Both the position numbers and the translations under genes were made by a program. Positions 33,993-43,123 of a stretch of 64,000 bases of DNA are shown in pieces. Origin of the DNA: Verrucomicrobiaceae bacterium (lineage in GTDB: Bacteria > Verrucomicrobiota > Verrucomicrobiia > Verrucomicrobiales > Verrucomicrobiaceae); NCBI GenBank assembly GCA_027486585.1, contig JAIXOU010000064.1, positions 16,885 through 80,884 on the forward strand, read 5' to 3'. A model generated the notes under the pieces. It did not search any database. It was not told the DNA's origin and saw only the letters and a program-made list of their open reading frames with translations. How positions within the stretch are numbered: the stretch's first letter is position 1; each line of letters begins with the position of its first letter.

Positions 33993-34621
33993 TCAGATTT
34001 GTATTCGGGGCGGCAGGCCAACTCTCGGAGGATATTCATCACACGATAAACGGTGTTGTCAATGACACCACGCTTGACGCAAAGCTCTGCGGCTGCCTGC
34101 TCAGCAGGCATGCTCTTGAGCTTCACCAATTCAAAAATCGTAAATTGTCTGGGCGAGACCCGGAGACGGACATCTTCTAGAAGTGAATGCAGCAAAGCCA
34201 AGCGGTAGGATTCGGTTTCATCCTCATGAGCAGCGCTTGTCGTTTCTTGCACATGACGGTCCACTAAATTAGCCATTTCTGCGTGTGGGACCATGCGTTT
34301 CTCTTTGCGAAGATGATCCACGATACGTGCGTTGCACATGGTTTTTAAGAAACCACGCAATTTGCCTTTCGAAGGGTCGTAGCGATGCTGGGCTTTGGTG
34401 CAAAAGTCTGAAACTACGGATGCAACAGCATCCTCAATCACTTCCCCCGCAGGCTCTTCACCCCCGGTATGAAACCGGTAGCTGTTCGAGCACATTGTGC
34501 GAAGAGCGGGATAATAAATTTCGAGAAATTTTTCCCATGAAAGCTGCCAGCTTGAACCACTGTCGGGATTTCGTAGTTCGGAAAGCAGGCTGTGCGGGGT
34601 GTCCGGCAACTTGGGGTGCAT
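33980..34621 (-). CDS. ECF-type RNA polymerase sigma factor
   Basis: 213 residues. Region 2: AVASVVSDFCTKAQHRYDPSK and FLKTMCNARIVDHLRKEKRM; region 4: VSPRQFTIFELVKLKSMPAEQ with a helix-turn-helix AELCVKRGVIDNTVYRVMNIL. This matches the sigma factors that accompany large Ser/Thr kinases in Planctomycetes and Verrucomicrobia. The Sel1-repeat kinase gene lies 240 bp upstream on the same strand and the pair may form a signalling route. Confidence 0.85.
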   Translation of the reverse strand: MHPKLPDTPHSLLSELRNPDSGSSWQLSWEKFLEIYYPALRTMCSNSYRFHTGGEEPAGEVIEDAVASVVSDFCTKAQHRYDPSKGKLRGFLKTMCNARIVDHLRKEKRMVPHAEMANLVDRHVQETTSAAHEDETESYRLALLHSLLEDVRLRVSPRQFTIFELVKLKSMPAEQAAAELCVKRGVIDNTVYRVMNILRELACRPEYKSEWKT

Positions 34622-34861
34622 GAGAGTCAGTTGTCGCTCACCGTATGGTTTATTTGACCGCAGAAAAAATCGCGCCCAGTAAGTCGCGAAAGGTCATCGG
34701 AAGGCTGTATGGCATCTTGGGCATCTGCCTATATTCGTGCGAGCAATCAACATCTCTCCACAAAAGTGATATGGAACATCACTTCGGAAACATTTGGATG
34801 GTAAGGCGTTGTTACTGGATCATCCTCTATTCGCTGATTTCCTTCTTTTCTCACAAGAAAA

Positions 34862-36820
34862 CTAAGGGTTACCCTTTTCATGAAGCTTTACCAAGGCTTC
34901 TTTGATGAGTGGCAGCGCTTTTTCATGACCTTGTTCGGCGGCACGGCGTAGCCAAGGGAGCGCGGCGCTAGGCGAAAATTCCATGAACTTGCCTGTCAGG
35001 TAAGCATTGCCGATCCAAAGCTCGGCGTCCATGTTCCGCAAATCGCCAGCGCGGCGATTGGTCTCTAAAGCTCGAAGAATGCGGTCTTCCTTTAATGCAG
35101 GGTTACTGGATTGGATTTCAAAAGAAACGAGGCTGCCGGTTTCTTGCCTGGTGATGATTGCCTCATCAAACTCGTATAGGGGATCGATTTGAGCTTCCTC
35201 GCTCATCTTTTGCGCCATGATGAAGTTAGCTGCCCTCCAATGACTTTTTCCACGCTCATCTGCCCAAATGGCATTCAAGCTTTGCGCCGGCGAATAAGTT
35301 GGGGAAGCCAATTTATCTCTCCATAACGCGGAGGTTTTATCATTAACTGGCAAACCGTCACCTGTTTCGGTGATAATCGACAAGAGATGAATGGCCTCCT
35401 CACGCCCTTTTTCGGCAGCTCGGCGAAGCAAATCAATAGCATGACTGAGGTCCTCCGTGCGTGGTGTCGCCGTGTAGGCACAAAAACCGAGAACGGCATG
35501 CGCCGGGAAGAAATCTTGGTCGGATGATAGCTTGAAATAGCGTAAAGCCATGGCCTCGTCCTTCTTCACACCGATTCCCCAAAAGTAACTGCAACCAAGG
35601 TTGTATTGCGCTGAGGCATCTCCTTGTTCAGCTGCTTTTTCAAACCAAGGAACAGCTGCTTCTAGATTAAAATTCTCACCATTAAGAAGGTGGATGAAAC
35701 CTCGCATGTTCTGTGCTTTAGCATGTCCACCCTTGGCAGCTTTGTCAAACAATCGTGACACAAGAACCAGATCAAGGGGTAGATCTGTTCTGTCGTATTC
35801 GATCATTGCGGTCCTAAAGAGCTCGTCTAGATCGCCAACATTCTCCTTCACATGGTTGGTGGCTGTGTGGGGTTCATGCTGTGACTTTGAAAAGTAAACA
35901 CCAAAGACAACAGCTGCGGCCAAAACAAGTGCGGCAAGTAAACCTTCTTTTCCTAGCCTTATTTTGGTTGGATAACTTGCTGTTAAGCCTGCGTGACCAA
36001 GAGCGATTCGCATCGCTGAAAAATCGAGAAAGCGCTCCGAGGGAGTCTCATGGGTTGCTCTATACACAACCTGCTGCATCGCCAACCATCGTTTGCGCTG
36101 CGTCTTAGAAAGAGACTTTTCGCCTCCGGGTGGCCATCGATAAACAGCACGTCCCATCTTGTCCGGAGCATTCCCTGTCATCAGTGTGAAAAGGGTGGCT
36201 CCGGCGCCATATTGGTCTGGATGACCCCCACTTTCCAAATACCAACTTGGAGCTGCAAATCCGGGTGTTCCGCGCCAGCTTGGCTTTGGCAAATCTTCTC
36301 CCAGCAAGCTTAAATCAGCAATCACAGGAATGTCTTGGATGAATAAAATATTTTCCGGCTTCAGATCCCGGTGCATCAAGCCAAGGTCGGAGAGTTCTTG
36401 AAGACCTTGTAAGATAGAATCCATCACTGCGACTATTTCGTCTTCAGTAAACCAAGTTCCATTTGCTTTGCGTTGCTCCATCACATGCCAAAGCGATGCT
36501 GGTTTCCATTCGTCGCTATCTGGTTCTGCAGTTCCGATTCCATCTGCAAGCGGCATGATATAAAAAAGGCCGTCTTCAGTCCTGTTAACATGTTCTATCC
36601 TCATTAGCCATCGAGAAGCATGTTTCAGCATGGCTCTTTGATATCTCAATAGCGCGTGAAGCTCGCGATCAAGTTTATCTCGGTGGTTCGAAGGTACCCA
36701 TTTGAAAGCTTTCCAAAGGCCCGGGGTGAGAACAGGTTCACACAGCCACACTTCACCAAAACCGCCTGAACCGATTATGCGCCGCAATAAATATCCGTCG
36801 ATGATTTGGTCTTGTAGCAT
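34862..36820 (-). CDS. Membrane Ser/Thr kinase with Sel1-like repeats
   Basis: 652 residues. N-terminal kinase: glycine loop IIGSGGFGEVW, catalytic HRDLKPENILF, but IADLSLLGED in place of DFG, then GTPGFAAPSW. One membrane span near residue 290-310 (GLLAALVLAAAVVFGVYF). The outer or far-side part is built of Sel1-like repeats (AVPWFEKAAEQGDASAQYNLG, AIDLLRRAAEKGREEAIHLL, ALPWLRRAAEQGHEKALPLI), which bind proteins. ATG 36820 begins the kinase directly; the frame to 36874 adds 18 unlikely residues. It probably signals to the ECF sigma factor downstream. Confidence 0.88.
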   Translation of the reverse strand: MLQDQIIDGYLLRRIIGSGGFGEVWLCEPVLTPGLWKAFKWVPSNHRDKLDRELHALLRYQRAMLKHASRWLMRIEHVNRTEDGLFYIMPLADGIGTAEPDSDEWKPASLWHVMEQRKANGTWFTEDEIVAVMDSILQGLQELSDLGLMHRDLKPENILFIQDIPVIADLSLLGEDLPKPSWRGTPGFAAPSWYLESGGHPDQYGAGATLFTLMTGNAPDKMGRAVYRWPPGGEKSLSKTQRKRWLAMQQVVYRATHETPSERFLDFSAMRIALGHAGLTASYPTKIRLGKEGLLAALVLAAAVVFGVYFSKSQHEPHTATNHVKENVGDLDELFRTAMIEYDRTDLPLDLVLVSRLFDKAAKGGHAKAQNMRGFIHLLNGENFNLEAAVPWFEKAAEQGDASAQYNLGCSYFWGIGVKKDEAMALRYFKLSSDQDFFPAHAVLGFCAYTATPRTEDLSHAIDLLRRAAEKGREEAIHLLSIITETGDGLPVNDKTSALWRDKLASPTYSPAQSLNAIWADERGKSHWRAANFIMAQKMSEEAQIDPLYEFDEAIITRQETGSLVSFEIQSSNPALKEDRILRALETNRRAGDLRNMDAELWIGNAYLTGKFMEFSPSAALPWLRRAAEQGHEKALPLIKEALVKLHEKGNP

Positions 36821-37092
36821 AAAGGCGCAGATTGAAGGTTCCGATCTAAGGACGTTAAATAGTGCAATCAGCACACATGGGATAATCCGTTGTTTTAACC
36901 AAACAAACTCATCTGCCTCTTGTCAATATCGCTGCGTGCCATCTTCCGGGTCTTCGTGGGAACGCTGGTTACCATGGGGATTTTTTTGGCTCTCGCGATG
37001 ACATTATCGGGGAGGTCGGAGGGTCTTGGCTGCTAGGACATGGTTTTTGAGAGAGGCCGGATCGAGTTGGGCCTAAATTGGCAAATGGCTGT

Positions 37093-37338
37093 TCATGGTA
37101 TGGAATTTAAGCAAAGGAAGAAAATGCAGAGCATGGCTCCACAAAGGCCCAGCAAGAGGATGAGACAGCCGCGTGTGGTGCGATTGTAAATGCGGTTATA
37201 GAGCGCGCGCTTGGGATCAGTGAGCCAGCCCCAGCCGCGAGGAGCTTTTAATCCGAGGGAATGGCGAACGAACCGCTTTGCGGAGGTGCGGGCCGCGATG
37301 CGTTTTTTGAGCGAGGGGATGCGCAGACCAAATTTCAT
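37093..37338 (-). CDS. Small basic membrane protein, copy 1
   Basis: 81 residues: a strongly basic N-terminus (LRIPSLKKRIAARTSAKRF), a Gly-Trp motif (PRGWGWLTDPK), RIYNRTTRGC and one C-terminal membrane helix (LILLLGLCGAMLC). A near-identical copy sits at 47105-47350, also minus strand and also followed by conserved DNA (CTGTTCATGG). It is not next to a clear partner; the family is not known to me beyond frequent occurrence in this kind of genome. It may be a membrane-active toxin or a small structural protein. Confidence 0.7.
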   Translation of the reverse strand: MKFGLRIPSLKKRIAARTSAKRFVRHSLGLKAPRGWGWLTDPKRALYNRIYNRTTRGCLILLLGLCGAMLCIFFLCLNSIP

Positions 37339-37623
37339 CCGCTCAATGAGCCGAATCCACGCTCATAGTCAAAGCCCCTTTGGTTGTTCGTTTATATGGA
37401 AAGGGAATTAGCGTGAACGCGATCCATGCAGGTAGCACTGACTCGAACCTGGAGTCCAGGTTGGTGACTCAGGTGGTATTGGAGCGAGAACTTACAAAGT
37501 CGAAGAAAGCCAAGATGGAACATTCGAGGTATAAGATCAAGAGTCGGAGGAGATTTGGGTTCGACCGACTTGATGGGACTAGGTGTGAACTCCAAATTTC
37601 AACTGGTCAGCCCCAGCGTTGTG

Positions 37624-38406
37624 TCAGACTTCGATCTTTAGCTTTGGCTGACAGCGTTTGGCACAGATGAGTTGAACATCCTGGGCATCTGTTGCTTCAA
37701 GGGCACCGCGCATCCGATTGACGGCAAGTTCGGGACTGTTGCAGTCTTCGCTCAGATGTCCGAGCACCACAGTTTTGAGCCCAGGGTGAGCGATTTCGCC
37801 GACCAATTCGGCAGCCTGGTCATTGGACAGATGGCCGTAATGTGAGGCAATTCGCTGTTTGGTGGTCCAAGGGCGCTTGGTGTCAGCCTCGAGTAGCTGC
37901 GGGTCATAATTGGCTTCGACAAACAACGCGGTGGACCCACGCAGTCTGTCTCTGATTGACTCCGTTATGGTGCCCAAGTCCGTAAGGATGCCAAGCCGGG
38001 CTTCGGCTGATGTTAGCACGTAGCCCACGGGATCAACCGCATCATGAGTCACGGGAAAATTCTCGATTTGAAGGTCACGATACTCGATGATCGAGCCAGT
38101 CTGAATTAGGTTCCATGCAGGCGGTGTCCTGAAGTGGAGATTCCTCAACAGATATTCCTGTGTAGGACCAGTACAAAACAAAGGCAGTGCCCCGAATCGA
38201 CTGAGACCTTCAAGTCCTCTGATATGATCCTGATGCTCGTGAGTGAGAAGGATGCCGTCGAGGTCGTCCAACTTGAGACCAAGGAGGTCAAGACCTTTAA
38301 CGGTCTGTCTCGCACTTAGACCAACGTCCACCAACGAAGTGGTGCTGTCTGTGGTAACGACGGCACAGTTCCCCGAACTGCCAGTTCCAAGAATGGCTAA
38401 TTGCAT
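37624..38406 (-). CDS. MBL-fold metallohydrolase (YycJ/WalJ-like)
   Basis: 260 residues of the metallo-beta-lactamase fold. Opens with LAILGTGSSGNCAVV, typical of YycJ-like proteins, with zinc motif LLTHEHQDHIRGL, NFPVTHDAVDPVGYV, GILTDLGTI and VVLGHLSEDCNSPE. YycJ-like enzymes are predicted to be exonucleases or phosphoesterases. It is 48 bp downstream of the amidohydrolase-like gene. Confidence 0.88.
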   Translation of the reverse strand: MQLAILGTGSSGNCAVVTTDSTTSLVDVGLSARQTVKGLDLLGLKLDDLDGILLTHEHQDHIRGLEGLSRFGALPLFCTGPTQEYLLRNLHFRTPPAWNLIQTGSIIEYRDLQIENFPVTHDAVDPVGYVLTSAEARLGILTDLGTITESIRDRLRGSTALFVEANYDPQLLEADTKRPWTTKQRIASHYGHLSNDQAAELVGEIAHPGLKTVVLGHLSEDCNSPELAVNRMRGALEATDAQDVQLICAKRCQPKLKIEV

Positions 38407-38454
38407 CTGCCGGATCTTTGTGAAGCGATGGTTAAAGGCACAATGATGTTCTGT

Positions 38455-39162
38455 TTACGGGTCGCCAAGTCCAAGCAATTTTTGATACAGCGCCTCCAAG
38501 CACCGCCTAACTTTTAAAGCACCGTTGCTGAGTTGTAATGAGACCTCATCCATATAGATCTGTTTGTTCAGTTCAATCATCATGCTTGTGTAGGCGAATC
38601 CTGCCTCAGGGGTGATGGAGTTGCTAAACGGTTCATTGATTCCAACGCTGAATCCACACTGTTCAAAGTGGTCGATCACCATGGCTAGCATGGGCTTGGC
38701 GGGAGTGCTCCAGTCAGAATTAAATCCTATGCATATGTCTACAGGATGAACATCGCTGGGGAAGGAGTGACAGTCGATTAGCAGTGCCCCTGGTCTAAGT
38801 TGATCCACCAACTGCTTTCGATAGTCTTTCCACTGGGCTAGTCCGGACTCGATGAACTCCGATGAGAGATTTCTGCGCGCGCCAGAATGGGATAGTGTAT
38901 AAAATCGTCCTCTGCCAACTGACTCCATGGGATCTGTTTCCAGTCTTTCCAAATCGCAGTCGAATCGCGAGACTTTTCCAACAACGGATGCAACGCGCGG
39001 ATGCTTCCAGTCGAAGATTTCATCGGTGAACCAATCTGTCCAATGATCCGCATCTTTGGAAACTAGGGCCGCATTATCCCAAAGCTTCAAATCAAAGTTC
39101 CGAGTGGCATGGGGGATCGCCAGGATGATTTTTTCAAAGTAGCCATTCATATTTTGCATCAT
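38455..39162 (-). CDS. N-formylglutamate amidohydrolase family protein
   Basis: 235 residues. IILAIPHATRNFD (His near the N-terminus), FTDEIFDW, VSRFDCDLERLETDP, LLIDCHSFPSDV and DICIGFNSDW match the zinc-dependent FGase family that cleaves N-formylglutamate or related N-acyl amino acids. No histidine-degradation genes lie nearby, so the substrate is open. Three Met codons at the start (1, 2 and 5) leave the start unsure. Confidence 0.82.
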   Translation of the reverse strand: MMQNMNGYFEKIILAIPHATRNFDLKLWDNAALVSKDADHWTDWFTDEIFDWKHPRVASVVGKVSRFDCDLERLETDPMESVGRGRFYTLSHSGARRNLSSEFIESGLAQWKDYRKQLVDQLRPGALLIDCHSFPSDVHPVDICIGFNSDWSTPAKPMLAMVIDHFEQCGFSVGINEPFSNSITPEAGFAYTSMMIELNKQIYMDEVSLQLSNGALKVRRCLEALYQKLLGLGDP

Positions 39163-39203
39163 TTCTTGTTATTATTTATCGATAAGACAGCACGTGATGG
39201 CTG

Positions 39204-39629
39204 CTAATTTTTCAGATAGTAGCATGTCACATGGAACAGCACCCATATCGCACTCGACCAAACAGCAACTGGCCAAAAGTAGGGAAGCTGAAAAACAACG
39301 TCCGTAATGAAATCGTTGATCTTCTCGCACACCACCCAGGCCACAATAAACAAGAACATAAAGACGGCTATCCAGAAGACGCAGAAGGCAAGAACCTCTG
39401 AACCCATTATAGACCATAGTGACAAGATGACGAAGATTCCATAGAGAGGGGACCATCCGCCGTTTCTTCGAGAGGCTGCATTCTGGTACTCAGTAGTGAA
39501 CCAACTATTGCCATTTTTATAGTCGTTCCTGACTGCAATATCCTTCATGATCTGCAGGTTTTTGGAATCCTCTGCGCTTATCATTGGTTTTTCGATCACA
39601 AAAATCGTCTTTCGTTCTTCTTCATTCAT
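39204..39629 (-). CDS. Uncharacterised membrane protein with about three spans
   Basis: 141 residues. A soluble charged N-terminus of about 60 residues is followed by hydrophobic segments YGIFVILSLWSIMGSEVLAF, CVFWIAVFMFLFIVAWVVC and PVAVWSSAIWVLFHVTCYY. No family recognised. Lies between the amidohydrolase-like gene and the gene of the NQR-HAFRAG family, same strand. Confidence 0.65.
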   Translation of the reverse strand: MNEEERKTIFVIEKPMISAEDSKNLQIMKDIAVRNDYKNGNSWFTTEYQNAASRRNGGWSPLYGIFVILSLWSIMGSEVLAFCVFWIAVFMFLFIVAWVVCEKINDFITDVVFQLPYFWPVAVWSSAIWVLFHVTCYYLKN

Positions 39630-39677
39630 AGCGGTATTAGCAGCGCAATTTTTCGAACCAGTTCTCCATGTCGTGCA

Positions 39678-40319
39678 TCATTTCCTATTGGAGTTCTTTT
39701 TGATGGCATCATATTGTCGAGCGACTTCTGCCTTCGTCACCTCTCGTGTATTCTTGGCCAAAGCTTCTAGGACGCGTTTATTCCGTTCTATATGGGCCTC
39801 GCTAAGTTGGAAATTGGAGCGACCAAGACCTAGGCCTTCCTTGTTGAGTTGATGTCGCCCAGAGCACAGAATCTTCTCTGCCATCCCACTCCACCAAGAC
39901 ACATAAGTATTTCGGTGTGGATGATCCTTTCCTGAATGCATGGAATCTAGGATCTCCTTCATGAAATCCCTCTGATCACCTTCGTCCTGCTTCGATAAAA
40001 TCTGGGAGTATAGATGAGCATACTGTTCATGTCGGTTTGTCAGCGATTCGATTCCCTGCGTGATTAAAAGTCGATAGGCGGTGATTTTGGCTAGGCAAGG
40101 AAGGCATTCTCGATGACTGCGCGCCACCTGGTCGATCAAGTCTAGCCATGACTCCAATTCACTAGGAAACAATTGTCTTAAAACGGGCACCAACTGATTG
40201 AAATCATTCATGCCGGAGTGACCCGCGCGAAAAGCATGTGGCACATGCTCATCGCGCTGGTTGGTGATCAAACGGCGTATCCATTCGCGATCTACGGAGT
40301 CGGAGTTTTGAGTTTGCAT
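39678..40319 (-). CDS. Uncharacterised protein with NQRxEHxxHAFRAG motif, long form
   Basis: 213 residues, no known family. A paralogue of 158 residues is at 53841-54317. Shared core: IRRLITNQRDEHVPHAFRAG, GMNDFNQLVPVLRQL, WLDLIDQVARSHRECLPC (CxxC in this copy, also near Cys in the other), KITAYRLLI and a WW segment near the end. The extra 50 residues here (LSEAHIERNKRVLEALAKN) are basic and helical. Soluble, function unknown; the conserved core with Cys and His suggests a small metal or nucleic-acid binding role. Confidence 0.65.
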   Translation of the reverse strand: MQTQNSDSVDREWIRRLITNQRDEHVPHAFRAGHSGMNDFNQLVPVLRQLFPSELESWLDLIDQVARSHRECLPCLAKITAYRLLITQGIESLTNRHEQYAHLYSQILSKQDEGDQRDFMKEILDSMHSGKDHPHRNTYVSWWSGMAEKILCSGRHQLNKEGLGLGRSNFQLSEAHIERNKRVLEALAKNTREVTKAEVARQYDAIKKNSNRK

Positions 40320-40738
40320 TGTCTTATGGATGTTAGGATTGTTGTCGTTGTTAGGTCAGTATTGGTCTGGGCAAGCTTAGTTTAGGAAAAAGAAGGCCTG
40401 TTTGCCTGTCGCCCTAGCTCTGCGTGTTGCATCTTGCATGCCGTTGGCGATGCGATGGCTATTTGAATAATCTCGCATGCCCCATGCAGAGACCCTAGGT
40501 TTGATCTTTGTCAGCCTAACCAGCAAAGCTTGGATTTTCAGTTGGATGAAATTGGAATCGGAGAGATGGCGGTTGCCAATAATATCCAGAGTGCGGGTGG
40601 AGAATATGGTGGTAGTTCGGGGTAGGTGTCGCATCTGATGCTATTGTAATTCAGAGCACTGGAGGTGCAACCCCACTGCGGTATTCTGTCACACCTGCAT
40701 CACTCCAGTCACAACAAAAAGGATACCACAGAATCATC
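40320..40738. other. Intergenic stretch with no clear gene
   Basis: 419 bp. An 85-codon minus-strand frame (40377-40634) has high Arg and Thr and ends in FFFLN, without ribosome site or known motif; I do not call it. Promoter of the NQR-HAFRAG gene should lie near its left end. Confidence 0.4.
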
Positions 40739-41269
40739 CTAGGCCAGCACATCAAGCTGGCAGCCCAACGCGCAGCTCAGATCAAAAAGTGAATGTAGAT
40801 ATGGGTTTTGGCGACCAACCTGACCTAGGCGTGAAATCACTGTGCGCTCCACACCTGATTCACGAGCAAGCTCGGAAAAGCTCCGACCTGAATCGGTGAT
40901 GCGATCAGCAAGTGCTGAGCAAAGACTGGCAGCAATGTTCTTGGCTTCCTGTGCTGAGGTTGCATCGAAGGCCGAACGATCTTTCATAAGGCAAGATCTC
41001 CAGACACAGCGCTTTCCTGTTGGCGTTTTGAATTTGAGTTGGATCGCCTCGCGAACCACACGTGCAAAGTTCAGTTGCAGGCCACAGCATAGCCGAATCG
41101 CGTACTTACAGTGGATGCCTCGAACTTCATCAATCAGCATCTTTAAGGAGTGCAAGTCGACCTCGGACGCCCGCGCCCATTGAGCTAGGCTCATTTCAGA
41201 GCCACGGTGTTCCTGAATAAGGATGGTCCAAAAGGCATCTCGGAAGGAATGTTCAATTTCTTGATTCAT
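40739..41269 (-). CDS. XRE-family helix-turn-helix protein
   Basis: 176 residues from ATG 41269. The C-terminal 60 residues are an XRE helix-turn-helix (LADRITDSGRSFSELARESG, VERTVISRLGQVGRQNPYLHSL). The N-terminal part contains a second, weaker helix-turn-helix-like segment (MSLAQWARASEVDLHSLKML). Likely a DNA-binding regulator. A longer frame to 41338 adds residues without domain support. Confidence 0.65.
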   Translation of the reverse strand: MNQEIEHSFRDAFWTILIQEHRGSEMSLAQWARASEVDLHSLKMLIDEVRGIHCKYAIRLCCGLQLNFARVVREAIQLKFKTPTGKRCVWRSCLMKDRSAFDATSAQEAKNIAASLCSALADRITDSGRSFSELARESGVERTVISRLGQVGRQNPYLHSLFDLSCALGCQLDVLA

Positions 41270-41541
41270 CAAATTCAATCTGCATCCTTTAGCCGATGGA
41301 ATAGAGTTGTGCAACCCAAGCTCGGTATCCTGCCACATCGACTTTGCTTCAAGATCCCGAACGTCGTGGGATTCAATTCAGAGGCAACACTTAGACTGCA
41401 CTCGAAAGCAGGAGATTCAGATTCAGTATCTTAGCAGATGCGTATAGTAACGGTCCTTCTTTGATAGCTTGGGTTATGAGCTATAATTCAAACTCATAAA
41501 AGTGCAAAAACTCTGAGATTTAACCTCAGAATGACAATTCG

Positions 41542-42393
41542 CTAGAGATTACACACTAAGCTCACACCTTTGGAGGCAGCCGAGGGTCTCAATAGATTCA
41601 CAAGTTGAGTATTAGCTGGAGACGAAATATAGCCTCGCTCTGTATCACCTACAATCATCCCAGCATTTAGGCCATAGCGCCAAATAACAAGGCCTGACAA
41701 AAAGCAAATTAAAGAATCAAGCTGATCCTGCTCCTGTTTGCTTGGCTTTCTGTTCAAAGCAGCCATATTTTTGCACCATTTATCCCAATCAGCAAGACCA
41801 GCTTCCTCGAGATAAATCGCGATTCCTTCACATAATTTTTTCCAGTCAGACTGCTCAAATGTCTTTCTAGAGGGGTTATATCTAGCAACGATTCCTCGCT
41901 CAAGAAATTCAGGAAACAAACCAAGAATAGCGAGGCAGGGATACGTCTCAACGCAAGCACGTCCCATCTTCATCGTAAATGCACTGACGGGATTCAAGCT
42001 CACATCGATAAGCTCCAAGAATTCCCATATGGGTGCATTTTCACCAAATAACATTCCTCCATCCTTTTTCCTGCCTGCACGCTGGATACCGCCTTTTAGT
42101 TTGCCTACTAGGCTGCCGATTAAGCTCTCAACAGGACGGCTACCAAAATCGTTTGGCACAATGATTGGCTGATCAATCATGAGGAGCAACGCTTTTTCTG
42201 ATGCGTGAATATTAATGGCCGTAGCTGCTTCAAAAAAATTCACTGATTCTGGGCCAAACAGTGGCCGGATTCCGAGAGGTCCGATTTCTGCGAGGCAAAG
42301 GCCGCCTTTGTTTCGGCCTGACCAAGCAGAGTCAAAACCACCAATGCAGAAAGGAGTGGGTGAATAAATATTTTTAAGAGTCATGCAAGCCAA
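41542..42393 (-). CDS. DUF429 family (RNase H-like nuclease fold)
   Basis: 283 residues. IGGFDSAWSGRNKGGLCLAE, LLMIDQPIIVPNDFGSRPVE, KGGIQRAGRKKDGG, CVETYPCLAILGLFP and QLDSLICFLSGLVIWR give the DUF429 signature, with conserved acidic residues as expected of an RNase H-like nuclease. Its substrate is unknown. It lies 65 bp downstream of VRR-NUC copy 2 and on the same strand, so the second copy of the module may include a second nuclease; copy 1 has no such neighbour. Confidence 0.75.
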   Translation of the reverse strand: MACMTLKNIYSPTPFCIGGFDSAWSGRNKGGLCLAEIGPLGIRPLFGPESVNFFEAATAINIHASEKALLLMIDQPIIVPNDFGSRPVESLIGSLVGKLKGGIQRAGRKKDGGMLFGENAPIWEFLELIDVSLNPVSAFTMKMGRACVETYPCLAILGLFPEFLERGIVARYNPSRKTFEQSDWKKLCEGIAIYLEEAGLADWDKWCKNMAALNRKPSKQEQDQLDSLICFLSGLVIWRYGLNAGMIVGDTERGYISSPANTQLVNLLRPSAASKGVSLVCNL

Positions 42394-42458
42394 TGTGCGG
42401 ACGTTGGTAGCGAATTAAATTTGATGATCTAGCACAATTTTAAACAACCACACTCAGC

Positions 42459-43061
42459 TCACTTCCGTTCGATGAGTCGAATCAACCGAGCGTGCAAACC
42501 AAGGCTGTTCATGAACGCAATCTCGTCGCGCTGGCCTGAGCTGAGCGGTTCCTCCGGCTTTTTGACCTCCACAAAACGCCCCATGTAAGTTTTCTGGATC
42601 TTGGAATCACGAGCGAAAAGAAAAAGATCGGGGACACCGAAGACCTCTGGATCGCTGTGGCGGTCCACCAGCTTTTGCAGACGTTCTTGGCCGCAGATGG
42701 TCCAAAGAGCCTGCCAAGTGGCTAAGGCAGGTAGGGAGTTCAGGTAGGCTGGATTGCCCTGACCGGCGCGCAGGGCTTCTCGTGCCTGCTCCAGGAGCGA
42801 CTCCGTCTTTTGCAAAGGCCAAGCCGAACAATCATGACCAAGAGCATAGGCCAAAGCCCGCCAAAGATGGGGCCCCAATCGAGCCCCACTAAAGCCGGCA
42901 TTTGGATGTCGTCTCTTGCGCCAGCGGATGAGGACGATGTCCTCGGGAATGGCATACTGGTCGCTGTCGGGATCCAGCAGGTATTTAACACGTTTTCCCT
43001 CATTCTTACGGCCGTAAACGAGGTGGCTGATTCGCAGCGAGGGTTTGGTATCTTGGGCCAT
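42459..43061 (-). CDS. VRR-NUC nuclease-like protein, copy 2
   Basis: 200 residues, alignable without gaps to copy 1 at 7633-8235. All catalytic residues are kept: GVPDLFLFARD, GRFVEVKKP, LSSGQRDEIAFM. Differences are concentrated in residues 70-105 (ALAYALGHDCSAWPLQKTE versus ALSSALGRDCEAWPSKMTE). The pair has diverged but appears functional in both places, so selection rather than recent duplication is likely. Confidence 0.85.
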   Translation of the reverse strand: MAQDTKPSLRISHLVYGRKNEGKRVKYLLDPDSDQYAIPEDIVLIRWRKRRHPNAGFSGARLGPHLWRALAYALGHDCSAWPLQKTESLLEQAREALRAGQGNPAYLNSLPALATWQALWTICGQERLQKLVDRHSDPEVFGVPDLFLFARDSKIQKTYMGRFVEVKKPEEPLSSGQRDEIAFMNSLGLHARLIRLIERK

Positions 43062-43123
43062 GGTGGAAGATTGTTATGAAAGGGTGAAGACTGAATGTGT
43101 AAATTTAGATGTCTCTCTAATTA

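Noticed and set aside
34645..34905. 86-codon plus-strand frame
   Set aside because: It runs into the 3' end of the Sel1 kinase gene and shows no domain.
36895..36975. 26-codon minus-strand frame ending QMSLFG
   Set aside because: Looks slightly protein-like but is too short and follows a stop codon; possibly a gene end remnant.
37445..37462. Inverted repeat AACCTGGA/TCCAGGTT as terminator
   Set aside because: No T-run follows on either strand and the one-base loop is too tight for a terminator; it might be an operator but there is no support.
40377..40634. 85-codon minus-strand frame
   Set aside because: No motif, no ribosome site, biased composition; left as intergenic.
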